From: Serratia nevei
GTDB lineage: Bacteria; Pseudomonadota; Gammaproteobacteria; Enterobacterales; Enterobacteriaceae
Direction of reading: 5' to 3'
Assembly (NCBI RefSeq): GCF_024160145.1
Contig: NZ_JAMYWQ010000001.1
Coordinates: forward strand, 248,001-312,000
DNA length: 64,000 bases
This document shows positions 46,169-55,137 of this stretch, in pieces. Both the position numbers and the translations under genes were made by a program. The notes below the pieces were generated by a model that made no database searches, was not told the origin of the DNA, and saw only the letters and a list, made by a program, of their open reading frames with translations. The stretch's first letter is position 1. The number at the start of each line of letters is the position of its first letter.

Positions 46169-46178
46169 GGATCCACCG

Positions 46179-46955
46179 ATGAAATTAACGCACATTCGCA
46201 ACGCCACCCTGCTGATCGACTACGCCGGCAAATCGTTCTTGATAGACCCGTTCCTGGCGCCGTCTGGCACCTACCCAGGGTTTGAAGGCTCGCTGAACGC
46301 CCATCTGCGCAACCCGCTGGTCGATCTGCCGGTCGACGTCAACAGCCTGCTGCATCCCGACGCGGTGCTGGTCACTCACACTCACCTCGATCATTGGGAT
46401 GAGGCTGCACAACGCCTGTTGCCCAAGGACACGCCAATATTTGCGCAGCACGAACAAGACGCCGCGCTGATCCGCGCAGCCGGCTTTCGGCGAGTGCGGG
46501 TATTGCAAGCGCAGACCGCGTTCGACGGGATCATGCTGTACAAGACCGCCGGTCAACACGGCAGCGATCGCGCCTATGCCGATGCGCAGCTGGCGGCAAT
46601 TCTCGGCGAAGTCTGCGGCATTGTGTTTTCACACCCGGCGGAGCCGTGTGTCTATCTGGCCGGCGACACCGTGTGGCATCGGCACGTGGACGAGGCATTG
46701 CGCGCTTTCACGCCGGACGTCATTATTCTGAACGCCGGCGATGCGCAAATTCCGGGCATCGGTAACATCATCATGGGGAAGGCAGACCTGTTGCGCGCGC
46801 ACCGGGCCATGCCGAACGCCACCCTCGTGGCCACCCACCTGGAAGCCGTCAACCACTGCGTTCTCAGCCGCGAGGCGCTGCGCCAGTTTATCGCGGAGCA
46901 GGCATTGAGCCCCTGGGTGCGCGTGCCGGAGGATGGCGAGAGTTATTATCTGTAA
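46179..46955 (+). CDS. MBL-fold metal-dependent hydrolase, UlaG-like
   Basis: 258 residues. The metal site reads HTHLDHWDEAA, with a further His in KTAGQHGSD, Asp in LAGDTVWH and His in ATHLEAVNH. The N-terminal MKLTHIRNATLLIDYAGKSFLIDPFLA is typical of UlaG/RNase-Z-like hydrolases. The substrate is unknown. A regulator of the GlxA type follows after 13 bases on the same strand, so they form an operon. Confidence 0.88.
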   Translation: MKLTHIRNATLLIDYAGKSFLIDPFLAPSGTYPGFEGSLNAHLRNPLVDLPVDVNSLLHPDAVLVTHTHLDHWDEAAQRLLPKDTPIFAQHEQDAALIRAAGFRRVRVLQAQTAFDGIMLYKTAGQHGSDRAYADAQLAAILGEVCGIVFSHPAEPCVYLAGDTVWHRHVDEALRAFTPDVIILNAGDAQIPGIGNIIMGKADLLRAHRAMPNATLVATHLEAVNHCVLSREALRQFIAEQALSPWVRVPEDGESYYL

Positions 46956-46968
46956 TCAGAGGGAATTT

Positions 46969-47931
46969 ATGGCCGTTCCATCCGTCTCCATCGTTGCGAC
47001 CCCCGGTTTCAGCCCGTTTCATTTTTCGGTGCCCTGCATCATTTTTGGCGAGATGCTGGCCGATGAACCGCTGTTCGAGCTGCGAATTTGCGCGCTCCAG
47101 GCGGGCGTTATTCGCTCCGATCTCGGCATGTCGCTGGAGGTGCTCGACGATCTGACGGCGTTGCAGCGTGCGGATATCATCGTGATCCCCTTCTGGCCAC
47201 ATCCGGAGGAACGCCCCGCGGTGGCGCTGATCGACGCGTTGAATGCCGCCTATCGACGCGGCGCGCAGATCGTCGGGCTTTGCCTTGGCACCTACGTGCT
47301 GGCCTATGCCGGTCTGCTCGACCAGCGCCGCGCCGCCACCCATTGGGAAAGCGAAGCGGACTTTTCGGCGCGTTTTCCTCAGGTACAGTTGGACGCCAAC
47401 GCGCTGTACGTCAGCGATGAACGGCTAATCACCTCCGCCGGCACCGCCGCCGGGCTGGATTGCTGTCTGCACGTGGTCAGGCAGCACCACGGCAGCGCCA
47501 TCGCCAACCGTCTGGCCAGACGCATGGTGATCCCACCGCACCGGGACGGTGGACAGGCGCAGTTTATCGCCCGCCCGCTGCCGGCCACGACGCAGGATCA
47601 ACGCATCAATCGCTTGTTGGTTCATCTGCGCGAGCGCCTGGCGCAGCCGCACGATCTGGATACGCTGGCCCGCTTTGTCGCCATGAGCCGCCGCACTTTT
47701 ACCCGCCATTTTCAACAGGCCACCGGCATGAGCGTCGGCGAATGGCTGAATGCCGAACGCCTGCTATATAGCCAAACCCTGCTGGAAAGCACACGGCATC
47801 CCATTGCAACCATCGCCACTCTGGCGGGTTTTCAGTCCGAAGTCTCCTTCCGCCAGCGTTTTAAACAGCGTTTCGCCGTCAGCCCCAGCGAATGGCGCAG
47901 AACCTTCCAGCCGCCGGGCGTAAGCGGTTGA
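46969..47931 (+). CDS. GlxA-type regulator (DJ-1/PfpI domain plus AraC HTH)
   Basis: 320 residues from MAVPSVSIVA, with GAGGGAA before the ATG. Residues 1-185 are a class-I amidotransferase-like (DJ-1/PfpI) sensor with the nucleophile elbow GLCLGTYVLA. The last 100 residues hold the double AraC helix-turn-helix (LDTLARFVAMSRRTFTRHFQ, PIATIATLAGFQSEVSFRQRF). It probably controls its own operon with the upstream hydrolase; the ligand is unknown. Confidence 0.92.
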   Translation: MAVPSVSIVATPGFSPFHFSVPCIIFGEMLADEPLFELRICALQAGVIRSDLGMSLEVLDDLTALQRADIIVIPFWPHPEERPAVALIDALNAAYRRGAQIVGLCLGTYVLAYAGLLDQRRAATHWESEADFSARFPQVQLDANALYVSDERLITSAGTAAGLDCCLHVVRQHHGSAIANRLARRMVIPPHRDGGQAQFIARPLPATTQDQRINRLLVHLRERLAQPHDLDTLARFVAMSRRTFTRHFQQATGMSVGEWLNAERLLYSQTLLESTRHPIATIATLAGFQSEVSFRQRFKQRFAVSPSEWRRTFQPPGVSG

Positions 47932-47993
47932 TTTCGCCCGGGCCACCTGCGTTATACTGAGCGCCCTTTTAGCCACGCATTTAAAACCATTTT

Positions 47994-48491
47994 ATGATTG
48001 AACGTTTGCTAGAAAACGCGATGTACGCCTCCCGCTGGCTGCTCGCGCCGGTTTATTTCGGCCTTTCACTGGCTCTGGTCGCCCTGTCGATCAAATTTTT
48101 CCAGGAGATCCTGCATGTCCTGCCCAATATTTTCTCCATCGCTGAAGCCGATTTGATCCTGACCCTGCTGTCGCTGGTCGATATGGCGTTGGTGGGTGGC
48201 CTGCTGGTGATGGTGATGTTCTCCGGGTATGAAAACTTCGTCTCGCAGCTGGATATCACCGAAGGAAAAGAAAAACTGAGCTGGCTGGGCAAAATGGACG
48301 CCACCTCGCTGAAAAACAAAGTCGCCGCGTCCATCGTCGCCATCTCCTCCATTCACCTGCTGCGGGTGTTCATGGATGCCAAGAACGTGTCGGACAATAA
48401 GCTGATGTGGTACGTGATCATCCACCTTACCTTCGTGCTATCCGCTTTCGTGATGGGCTATCTCGACAAAGTGACCCGCTCCAAGCACTAA
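47994..48491 (+). CDS. yqhA: YqhA-family inner-membrane protein
   Basis: 165 residues, nearly the same as E. coli YqhA throughout ([37 protein letters not shown]). It has about three or four membrane segments and no established function. It is monocistronic with its own terminator. Confidence 0.93.
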   Translation: MIERLLENAMYASRWLLAPVYFGLSLALVALSIKFFQEILHVLPNIFSIAEADLILTLLSLVDMALVGGLLVMVMFSGYENFVSQLDITEGKEKLSWLGKMDATSLKNKVAASIVAISSIHLLRVFMDAKNVSDNKLMWYVIIHLTFVLSAFVMGYLDKVTRSKH

Positions 48492-48502
48492 ACCTGCCGC
48501 CA

Positions 48503-48530
48503 CACCCGATCGCCAGGATCGGGTGCTTTC
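48503..48530 (+). terminator. Terminator after yqhA
   Basis: CACCCGATC, a GCCAG loop and GATCGGGTG form a perfect 9-base stem followed by CTTTC, a short T tract. Confidence 0.8.
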
Positions 48531-48675
48531 GTCACGCCCCTCCTTCGTCCGCTTCTCCGCCGCCTTTTTTTCATCTGGCACATGTGATGATAATTTTATT
48601 ATAATGTCATTACACTTATTCATGGATCGAACGCCGGGATTGCACCGGTTTCGCCGCAGACAGGATCACGCGCCC

Positions 48676-49131
48676 ATGCCACTGAATGGTCACCCCCTGC
48701 AATTCAACGATATTGAGGCGATTTTGCCCCATCGCTATCCCTGCCTGCTGGTTGATCGCGTGCTGCCCGCCGGCACCTGCGTTGCCGAAGGGCGGTTGAG
48801 CGCCATCAAGAACATCACCGCCAATGAGCCGACGTTCTGGCGCGGCCACGCGCACTGCGCCGTTTTTCCCGGCGTGCTGTTGGTGGAAGCGCTGGCGCAA
48901 AGCACCGGTCTGCTGGCCCATTATTATCTGGGGGCGCTGAACGAAGGGGAGCATTACTATTTCGCCGCTATTCAGCGGGCGCGGTTTTATCGCGCCGCGC
49001 GCCCCGGCGATCGGGTGCTGATGGAGGTCGCCTTTGTGCGCCGACGCGGCGCGCTCGCCCGCTTTACCGGCCGCGCCAGCATTGATGGCCGGCGCATTTG
49101 CACCGCCGATTTCATGTGCGCCCGTAAATAG
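48676..49131 (+). CDS. FabZ-like hotdog-fold 3-hydroxyacyl-ACP dehydratase
   Basis: 151 residues from MPLNGHPLQF. ILPHRYPCLLVDRV and FPGVLLVEALAQ are FabZ signatures; the catalytic His is kept in WRGHAHC and the Glu in LVEALAQ, although the usual GHFPGxP loop is replaced by GHAHCAV. ATG codons at 48604 and 48622 are upstream alternatives. It is not in the lpx/fab locus, so it is a second copy that probably acts on a special acyl chain. A SpeE-like methyltransferase-fold gene follows 30 bases later. Confidence 0.87.
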   Translation: MPLNGHPLQFNDIEAILPHRYPCLLVDRVLPAGTCVAEGRLSAIKNITANEPTFWRGHAHCAVFPGVLLVEALAQSTGLLAHYYLGALNEGEHYYFAAIQRARFYRAARPGDRVLMEVAFVRRRGALARFTGRASIDGRRICTADFMCARK

Positions 49132-49161
49132 GCCGCTCGCCAAAGGAGCCCTGCGAATACC

Positions 49162-49950
49162 ATGTCTCTGGTTGACAGCTTACTCAGAACCCTCGATTTT
49201 TCCCCGCGCGGCCAGGTGATCGCCCGCGAAGCCGATGCCTGGGGCGAAATCATCGTTTCCGATCACAAGGACTACCGCACGTTGCGGTTTGACGGCATCT
49301 GCGAGCAAAGCAAGATGAGCCTCAGCCATCCCGCACAGCCGATCCACAACTACATCAAAGCGATGCTGATGGCGGTGGCCTGGCAGCCGCCGGCGTCGGC
49401 GCTGATCCTGGGATTGGGCGGCGGCAGCCTGCTGCGCGCGCTGTATGCCCTCGATCCGGCGATGCGGCTGGAGGTGGTCGAACTGCGCGCCAGGGTGATC
49501 GCCGTCGCGCGCCGTTACTTTACGCTGCCGGTCGCCGACACCATCAGCCTGCGCACCGCCGACGCCATGGACTTCGTGCGCCCGCCCGCCGAGACGCGCT
49601 ACGATCTGATTTTCTCCGATCTCTATTCGGCATTCACCATGGATCCGCAGCAAGGCACCCAGACCTTCCTGGAGAACTGCGCCGCCCGGCTGAACGACGG
49701 GGGCTGGCTGGTGCTGAATTACCACGATCTGCCCGACGAAAACAGCCTGCTATACCACAGCCTGCACCGGATATTCGGCACCGTGCTGTTTTGCACCGCC
49801 CCCAGCGGCAACGTGATCATCTACGCTACGCCGGCCCGGGTGGCGCTGCCGCTGAGCGCGCTGCGCCAGCTGGCCGCCGGCAGCGGTGAGCTGTTCAACT
49901 GCGAGCTCAGCTATCTGTCGCGCAAAATAGAGCGGCTGCATTTTCGTTGA
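49162..49950 (+). CDS. Spermidine-synthase-like Rossmann-fold protein
   Basis: 262 residues. LILGLGGGSLLRALYALDPAMRLEVVEL is the nucleotide-binding motif of the spermidine synthase/methyltransferase fold, and FSDLYSAFTMDPQQGTQTFLE follows. The polyamine-site residues of true SpeE are not evident and the protein is shorter at the N-terminus, so it may be a methyltransferase. AGGAG lies 11 bases upstream. It is next to the FabZ-like gene, possibly as a two-gene unit. Confidence 0.75.
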   Translation: MSLVDSLLRTLDFSPRGQVIAREADAWGEIIVSDHKDYRTLRFDGICEQSKMSLSHPAQPIHNYIKAMLMAVAWQPPASALILGLGGGSLLRALYALDPAMRLEVVELRARVIAVARRYFTLPVADTISLRTADAMDFVRPPAETRYDLIFSDLYSAFTMDPQQGTQTFLENCAARLNDGGWLVLNYHDLPDENSLLYHSLHRIFGTVLFCTAPSGNVIIYATPARVALPLSALRQLAAGSGELFNCELSYLSRKIERLHFR

Positions 49951-50030
49951 AGGCGTAAGGCGCCACGGTCTGGCTGGCCGCTTCGCCCGCATGGTATTAT
50001 CATTCAATTATCATTCTCTGGAGGATCCTG

Positions 50031-50225
50031 ATGGAAAAGAAAACGGCGCGGCTAACGGTGCTGATTGACCCGGACAAGAAGAAAGCCCTGGAAGAGCTGT
50101 GCCTGCAGCAGGACGTTACCCCTTCCCAGGTCGTGCGCCAGCTGATCCGCGATTATTTGCACAAACATCAGGTGGACTACCCCAGCCAGCCGACGCACGC
50201 CAACCCGCGCGTCGAGAGCAATTGA
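50031..50225 (+). CDS. Ribbon-helix-helix (CopG/Arc-type) protein
   Basis: 64 residues. TARLTVLIDPDKKKALEELCLQQDVTPSQVVRQLIRDYL is the beta-helix-helix DNA-binding unit; a polar tail follows. GGAGGA lies seven bases before the ATG. No toxin gene is adjacent (the next gene is a convergent TetR), so it is probably a solitary regulator rather than an antitoxin. Confidence 0.85.
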   Translation: MEKKTARLTVLIDPDKKKALEELCLQQDVTPSQVVRQLIRDYLHKHQVDYPSQPTHANPRVESN

Positions 50226-50233
50226 TCCGGTGC

Positions 50234-50848
50234 TTATTTCAGCGGCGCGTACAACAGCCCGCGCAAAAATAGCATCAGGATTTTCCCATACGGCTCACCG
50301 CCGTGCATCGATTTCTGCAATGACAGGCCGTGCGCCATTGCCATAAACGCCGCCGCCAACTCGTCCGGCGCCGCTGGCGGCGTCTTTTCCAGACGCTGGA
50401 ACAACGTCGCCAGCACTGACGCAATCGCCGCCTGATGGTGCCGCCAGATTTTTTGATACTCTGCGGCAAACGCTGGGCTACGTTGCGCATGCAATTGCAG
50501 CTCAACCGACAGCATGCCCCAATCCACGTCCAGATTCAGCGTCGCCGCCCACGCATCCAACGCGGCCAACACCTGCGTCGGCGTTCGCGCATCGTGCTGC
50601 GTCAAGTTCGACAATTGGTCCGCCTCCGCCTGCATATGGCGCTGTAAAAGCAGCAACAGCAACGCTTCCTTGGAAGCGAAGTTAGAATAGAATGCGCCCT
50701 GCGAATAGCCGGCCTGGCCGGCGATATCCCGAATGGAAGTGGCGCCATAACCGTTGGCGATAAATAGCTGCCGGGCCGTTTCAATCAGCCGCTCGCGCGT
50801 TTGCCGTTGGCTTTCCTCACGCGTTAGTCGTTTTTTTGTCGTTTTCAT
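50234..50848 (-). CDS. TetR-family transcriptional regulator
   Basis: 204 residues from MKTTKKRLTR. The HTH reads FIANGYGATSIRDIAGQAGYSQGAFYSNFASKEALL, standard TetR. The rest is the helical ligand-binding domain. It is divergent from an SDR-family gene, and a long inverted repeat lies between the two starts, so it most likely represses both. The ribosome-binding site is weak. Confidence 0.92.
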   Translation of the reverse strand: MKTTKKRLTREESQRQTRERLIETARQLFIANGYGATSIRDIAGQAGYSQGAFYSNFASKEALLLLLLQRHMQAEADQLSNLTQHDARTPTQVLAALDAWAATLNLDVDWGMLSVELQLHAQRSPAFAAEYQKIWRHHQAAIASVLATLFQRLEKTPPAAPDELAAAFMAMAHGLSLQKSMHGGEPYGKILMLFLRGLLYAPLK

Positions 50849-50891
50849 AGCGATCGTTTTGTCTCTCGGCCAATAATTGCCGTTCAAGATA

Positions 50892-50937
50892 TCACTTGAT
50901 ATTTTAAATGCCCACCACTAGTTTAAATATCAAGTGA
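50892..50937. promoter_or_regulatory. Large inverted repeat, probable TetR operator
   Basis: TCACTTGATATTTTAAA (50892-50908) and TTTAAATATCAAGTGA (50922-50937) are complementary apart from one extra T. The repeat fills most of the gap between the TetR and SDR starts, as expected for paired operators over both promoters. Confidence 0.75.
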
Positions 50938-50964
50938 ACTTCCAATAACCAATGAGATTCCAGT

Positions 50965-51981
50965 ATGAGCGACACAAAAACGGCTTTCGTTACCGGCGCC
51001 ACGGGGCTGCTCGGCAACCATGTGGTACACGCGTTGTTGGCACAGGGCTGGCAGGTTCGGGCGCTGGTGCGCTCGGAGGAAAAAGGCCGCCGGCAGTTCG
51101 GTGACATCGCCGGTATTGAACGGGTCACCGGCGACATGAAAGACGTCGCCGCTTTCGCCGACCGACTGGCGGGATGCGACGTTCTTTTTCATACCGCCGC
51201 TTATTTTCGCGATAACTACAAAGGTGGCAACCATTGGCATGAGCTGAAAGCGATCAATATCGAAGGCACGGGACACCTGCTGGAACAGGCCCACCGGGCC
51301 GGCATTCGCCGTTTCGTCCACACCTCCTCCGTCGCCGTGTTGACCGGAGCGCCCGGGCAATTACTCGATGAAACTTGCCTGCGCCGGCCGGAAAACGCCG
51401 ATGATTACTACCGCAGCAAAATCTTGGCCGACGACGTCGTGCTCGACTTTTTGCGACGTTATCCGGACATGCACGGCTGCATGGTGTTGCCGGGCTGGAT
51501 GTGGGGGCCTGCCGATTTAGGCCCCACATCCTCAGGCCAGCTAGCCCGTGATATCCTGCACGGCAAGCTGCCAGGCCTGATCCCGGGCAGCTTTTCGCTG
51601 GTCGATGCCCGCGATGTGGCGCAGGCGCTGATCCTGGCCGCGCAACGCGGACAATGCGGCGGCCGCTACCTCGCGGCGGGCAGGCATATGACGATGCAAG
51701 AGCTGGTGCCGATGCTGGGAAGTATCGCCGGCGTCAAGACGCCGACGCGGGTTTTGCCCATGATTCTGCTGTACGCGCTGGCGGTATTGCAGGAGGCCTA
51801 TTCCCGCCTCAGCGGCAAGCCGATCCTGCTGAGCCTGGCGACGGTAAGATTGATGATGCGGGAAGCCGACCGTTCACACTACAACCCGGCCAAAAGCGAA
51901 CGCGAGTTGGGACTAAGCTTCAGACCGCTGGAACAAACGCTCGTCGACACGCTGAGCTGGCTCCGTGCCAACGCACCTTGA
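50965..51981 (+). CDS. Extended SDR, NAD(P)-dependent epimerase/reductase
   Basis: 338 residues. GATGLLGNHVVHALL is the dinucleotide-binding loop; the catalytic pair is YYRSK. The sequence VRALVRSEEKG and HTSSVAVL resemble dihydroflavonol-4-reductase-like enzymes that act on small carbonyl compounds. It is controlled by the divergent TetR regulator. The substrate is unknown. Confidence 0.88.
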   Translation: MSDTKTAFVTGATGLLGNHVVHALLAQGWQVRALVRSEEKGRRQFGDIAGIERVTGDMKDVAAFADRLAGCDVLFHTAAYFRDNYKGGNHWHELKAINIEGTGHLLEQAHRAGIRRFVHTSSVAVLTGAPGQLLDETCLRRPENADDYYRSKILADDVVLDFLRRYPDMHGCMVLPGWMWGPADLGPTSSGQLARDILHGKLPGLIPGSFSLVDARDVAQALILAAQRGQCGGRYLAAGRHMTMQELVPMLGSIAGVKTPTRVLPMILLYALAVLQEAYSRLSGKPILLSLATVRLMMREADRSHYNPAKSERELGLSFRPLEQTLVDTLSWLRANAP

Positions 51982-52062
51982 TGTCGCCGGATCTGTCCAT
52001 TCGGGGATATCGCTGCTACTGTTTTATGCGTTCATTCTCTCTCTTCGGAAAGGAAGCGTGCC

Positions 52063-52467
52063 ATGTTCAGCCATATTACCGTCGGCGTCAGCAATCTGGA
52101 CGCCGCCGCCGCGTTCTACGACGCTATTTTGTTGCCGCTGGGATTACAGCGGCGGGAAGTGACGCCGGACGGCGGGCCCGCCGCCCGCTGCTGGGTGATG
52201 CCGGGCCAAACGCTGCCGCGTTTTTATGCCTATCAACCCTTCGACGGGCAGCCCGCCAGCGCCGGCAACGGCAGCATGCTGGCCTTTCTCGCCGCCGATG
52301 AGCTGGCGGTCAAACGGGCCTACGCCGCCGGCCTGCTGGCGGGCGGCAGCAGCGAAGGCGAGCCCGGCGAGCGTGCGCACTACGGTAAAGGCTATTTTGG
52401 CGCTTACCTGCGCGATCCGGACGGCAACAAGATTCATGTGGTTTACCGGGGAGATCTCGCCTGTTGA
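52063..52467 (+). CDS. VOC-family (glyoxalase-like) protein
   Basis: 134 residues of the vicinal-oxygen-chelate fold: HITVGVSNLDAAAAFYDAIL starts it and YFGAYLRDPDGNKIHVVYR ends it. Metal-ligand positions (His at the start, near-terminal acid) are only partly evident. AAAGGAAG precedes the ATG. It lies 81 bases after the SDR gene and may be read with it. The reaction is unknown. Confidence 0.87.
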   Translation: MFSHITVGVSNLDAAAAFYDAILLPLGLQRREVTPDGGPAARCWVMPGQTLPRFYAYQPFDGQPASAGNGSMLAFLAADELAVKRAYAAGLLAGGSSEGEPGERAHYGKGYFGAYLRDPDGNKIHVVYRGDLAC

Positions 52468-52549
52468 AATGTCCGGTTTACCTGCGCTTCCCCTGAGCAG
52501 CGTCTGCCGCTGCCGGCCGCACGGGTTTCGTACAGGCACGCTACGCGTT

Positions 52550-53944
52550 TCAGCGCGCGTCGTAACCCAGCGCCCGTCGGCGGCCGCCGAAGGCGATGAG
52601 CAATGCCGCCAGCGCCAACAGCGCCGCCGCGCCGTAGGTTACGCGCATGCCGTAAGCCGCGGCCGCAGCGCCGCCGGCCACCTGCTGGGAGGCCAGATAA
52701 AATAGCGCCCCCATCGCCGAAGCGCCGGTGATCGCGCCGAGATTGCGCGACAGGTTCACCATCCCGGCGATAAGCCCACGTCGTTCAGGAAACAGATCTT
52801 TCATCAGCGCGGTGTTGTTGGCCACCTGAAACAGCGCATAGCCGGCGGTCAGCAGCGCGATCGGCGCGACATAGCCAAGCACGCCCCAGCGGTAAAGCAA
52901 TGACAGCAATGCCGCGCCGGCCGTCACCGCCGCCAACCCAAACTGGGCGATGCGCTGCGAGCCAAAGCGATCCACCAGATAACCGGCCGGAATGCCGGTC
53001 AGGATCGCCACCGCCGGCCCTGCCGACATCACCAAGCCGACCTGCACGGCGCTCAGCCCCAACGCCCGCGACAAATAAAACGGCCCGACCACCAGCGTGG
53101 CGGTCATGACCGTCATCACCAGCGCGCTGGCCGTCAGCCCCGTCGTCAGGGCCGGATGGCGGAACATCGCCGGCGCCAACAGCGGCGCTGTGGCGCGGCG
53201 CTCCACGCGGATAAACAACGCCCCCGCCAGCAAAGCGCCCAATATCAACGCCAGGTTGAGCGCGCCGAAGTCGCCGCGCCCGAGTGTCATCGCCAGCGAA
53301 TAGCAGAGCAATGCGCCGCCCAGCAACAGCGTACCGGCGCGATCGAACGGTTCCTGGCGCGCTGCCGCGCGCGGCCCATCCGGCAAGTATCGCCAGCCGA
53401 GCCACAGCGCCAGCAGCCCCAGCGGCAGGTTGATCAGGAACATCGCCCGCCAGCCGAAACCGGCGATCAGCGCGCCGCCCAATGACGGGCCCAGCGCAGT
53501 GCCCACCGCCGACATGGTGCCGAGCAGCCCCATCGCGCGGCCGATTTTTTCCGTGCCCAGCGTCTCGCCCGCCAGCGCCATGGCGATCGACATCATGGCC
53601 GCGCCTCCCAGCCCCTGCGCCATACGCGCCGCCAGCAGCAGCCAAAGCTGCGGGGCCAGCGCGCAAGCCAGCGAGGCGGCGGTAAACAGCGCGATGCCCG
53701 CCAGCAGCAGGCGACGGCGATTGAGGCGGTCGCCCAATCGGCCGATGCCGATGATGCAGGTGGTGACGGCCAACAGATAGCAGAGCAGTACCCACTGTAC
53801 CGCCTGGAACGAGGCATCAAACGCGACGGCCAGCGCCGGCAGCCCGACGTTGGCGATGCTGATGCCGAGCGATGACAGCAGCATGCTCAGAGAAAGTGCG
53901 GCCAGTATGCCGCGAACGCCCTGCGGCGAAGGATGGGATAACAT
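52550..53944 (-). CDS. MFS multidrug-type transporter, DHA2 family
   Basis: 464 residues from MLSHPSPQGV (AGGAG eight bases upstream). Fourteen-helix-like layout with the motif A segment GIGRLGDRLNRRRLLL, AALAPQLWLLLAARMAQGLGGAAMM and motif C in MSAVGTALGPSLGGALIAGFGWRAMFLINLP. Such carriers export drugs or metabolites with proton exchange. There is no adjacent regulator of its own. The substrate is unknown. Confidence 0.9.
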   Translation of the reverse strand: MLSHPSPQGVRGILAALSLSMLLSSLGISIANVGLPALAVAFDASFQAVQWVLLCYLLAVTTCIIGIGRLGDRLNRRRLLLAGIALFTAASLACALAPQLWLLLAARMAQGLGGAAMMSIAMALAGETLGTEKIGRAMGLLGTMSAVGTALGPSLGGALIAGFGWRAMFLINLPLGLLALWLGWRYLPDGPRAAARQEPFDRAGTLLLGGALLCYSLAMTLGRGDFGALNLALILGALLAGALFIRVERRATAPLLAPAMFRHPALTTGLTASALVMTVMTATLVVGPFYLSRALGLSAVQVGLVMSAGPAVAILTGIPAGYLVDRFGSQRIAQFGLAAVTAGAALLSLLYRWGVLGYVAPIALLTAGYALFQVANNTALMKDLFPERRGLIAGMVNLSRNLGAITGASAMGALFYLASQQVAGGAAAAAYGMRVTYGAAALLALAALLIAFGGRRRALGYDAR

Positions 53945-54057
53945 GATAAACACTCCTGACATAGACTGAGGGTTAGCCTATGCCAGAGGGTGGGATAGCG
54001 GAAGACGCACGATATGCACTTTATCAATGCGTCTGGCGCCTTATCTGACGCGTTCCA

Positions 54058-55125
54058 TCACCAGGCGGCGATCTCCGCCGCGGTGAGCGGCAGCGGCTGA
54101 GTCACGCCGGTTTCCGCCGCGCGGGTCGCCGCCTCCAGCACCGCCATCACCGCCAGCGCCTGCGGGGCGGTAACCGGATTGTTGCCGACGCCGCGCAGCG
54201 CATCGCGCACCTGGACGTAATATTGACGCTGGTCGCCATCCGGCGTCGGCAGCGTGCGCACTGGCTCCGTGCCGATAAACAGGCTCATCGCGTCGTCGTC
54301 TTTGCCCCACTCCGTCGCCCCCGGCGTCACGCCGGCCAGCAGTTGGCTCTCCTGCCCGTCGGCGCGCGCTTTGACCACGCTGCCTTTCTCGCCATGCACG
54401 GTAAAGCGCGCCACTCCCCCTGCCACCAGCATGCTGCCGTGCAGGATCACGCGGTGCGTCGGGTAATTCAGCACCACGTGGGCCCAGTCGTTAATCTGCG
54501 CGTTGGGACGCAGCGTGGCGATGTTGGCCTGCACGCTGTACGGCAAACCGAACAGCTGCAGCGCCTGATCGACCATGTGCGGCCCCAGATCGAACCACAG
54601 CCCGCTGCCCGGCAGGTTCTGTTCGCGCCAGCGCACCCGCACTTCAGGGCGGTAGCGATCGATGTGCGACTCAAAGTGCGTCACCCTGCCGATCAGCCCC
54701 TGTTCGATCACCTGCTTCACGCCCAGGTAGTCGCTGTCCCAACGGCGGTTCTGGAACACCGACAGCAGGCGATCGTGCTTTTCCGCCGCCGCAATCAGCG
54801 TGCGCGCCTGCGCCAAATCCAGCGTAAACGGCTTATCCACCACCACGTGCTTGCCCGCCTCCAGCGCGGCCAGCGCCAGTGGCGCATGGGTATCGTTAGG
54901 CGAGGCGATCACCACCAAATCCACCTCCGGCCGACGAATGGCCGCCAGCGGATCGGCGATCACCTGCGCGTGCGGCAGATCGGCATGCACCTTGGCGGCA
55001 TCGCGCGAAGCCACCACGCTCAGTTCCAGCCCCGGCACCGCGTTAATCAGCGGCGCGTGAAACGCCTTGCCGACAAAGCCGTAGCCAATCAGCGCCACCT
55101 GCAACGGTCGAGCAGTCTCGTTCAT
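54058..55125 (-). CDS. Gfo/Idh/MocA-family oxidoreductase, YdgJ-like
   Basis: 355 residues. ALIGYGFVGKAFHAPLI is the NAD(P) loop, and ASPNDTHAPLALAALEAGKHVVVDKPF the family signature with the catalytic Lys. It matches E. coli YdgJ over much of its length (NRRWDSD, ESHIDRYRPEVR, GSGLWFDLGPHMVDQA). The substrate is probably a sugar or inositol derivative. It starts 12 bases after the DeoR gene and is surely cotranscribed with it. Confidence 0.9.
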   Translation of the reverse strand: MNETARPLQVALIGYGFVGKAFHAPLINAVPGLELSVVASRDAAKVHADLPHAQVIADPLAAIRRPEVDLVVIASPNDTHAPLALAALEAGKHVVVDKPFTLDLAQARTLIAAAEKHDRLLSVFQNRRWDSDYLGVKQVIEQGLIGRVTHFESHIDRYRPEVRVRWREQNLPGSGLWFDLGPHMVDQALQLFGLPYSVQANIATLRPNAQINDWAHVVLNYPTHRVILHGSMLVAGGVARFTVHGEKGSVVKARADGQESQLLAGVTPGATEWGKDDDAMSLFIGTEPVRTLPTPDGDQRQYYVQVRDALRGVGNNPVTAPQALAVMAVLEAATRAAETGVTQPLPLTAAEIAAW

Positions 55126-55137
55126 CAGTGTTCTCCT

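Noticed and set aside
50031-50225. Ribbon-helix-helix protein as an antitoxin
   Set aside because: No small toxin gene overlaps or follows it; the next gene is a convergent TetR regulator.
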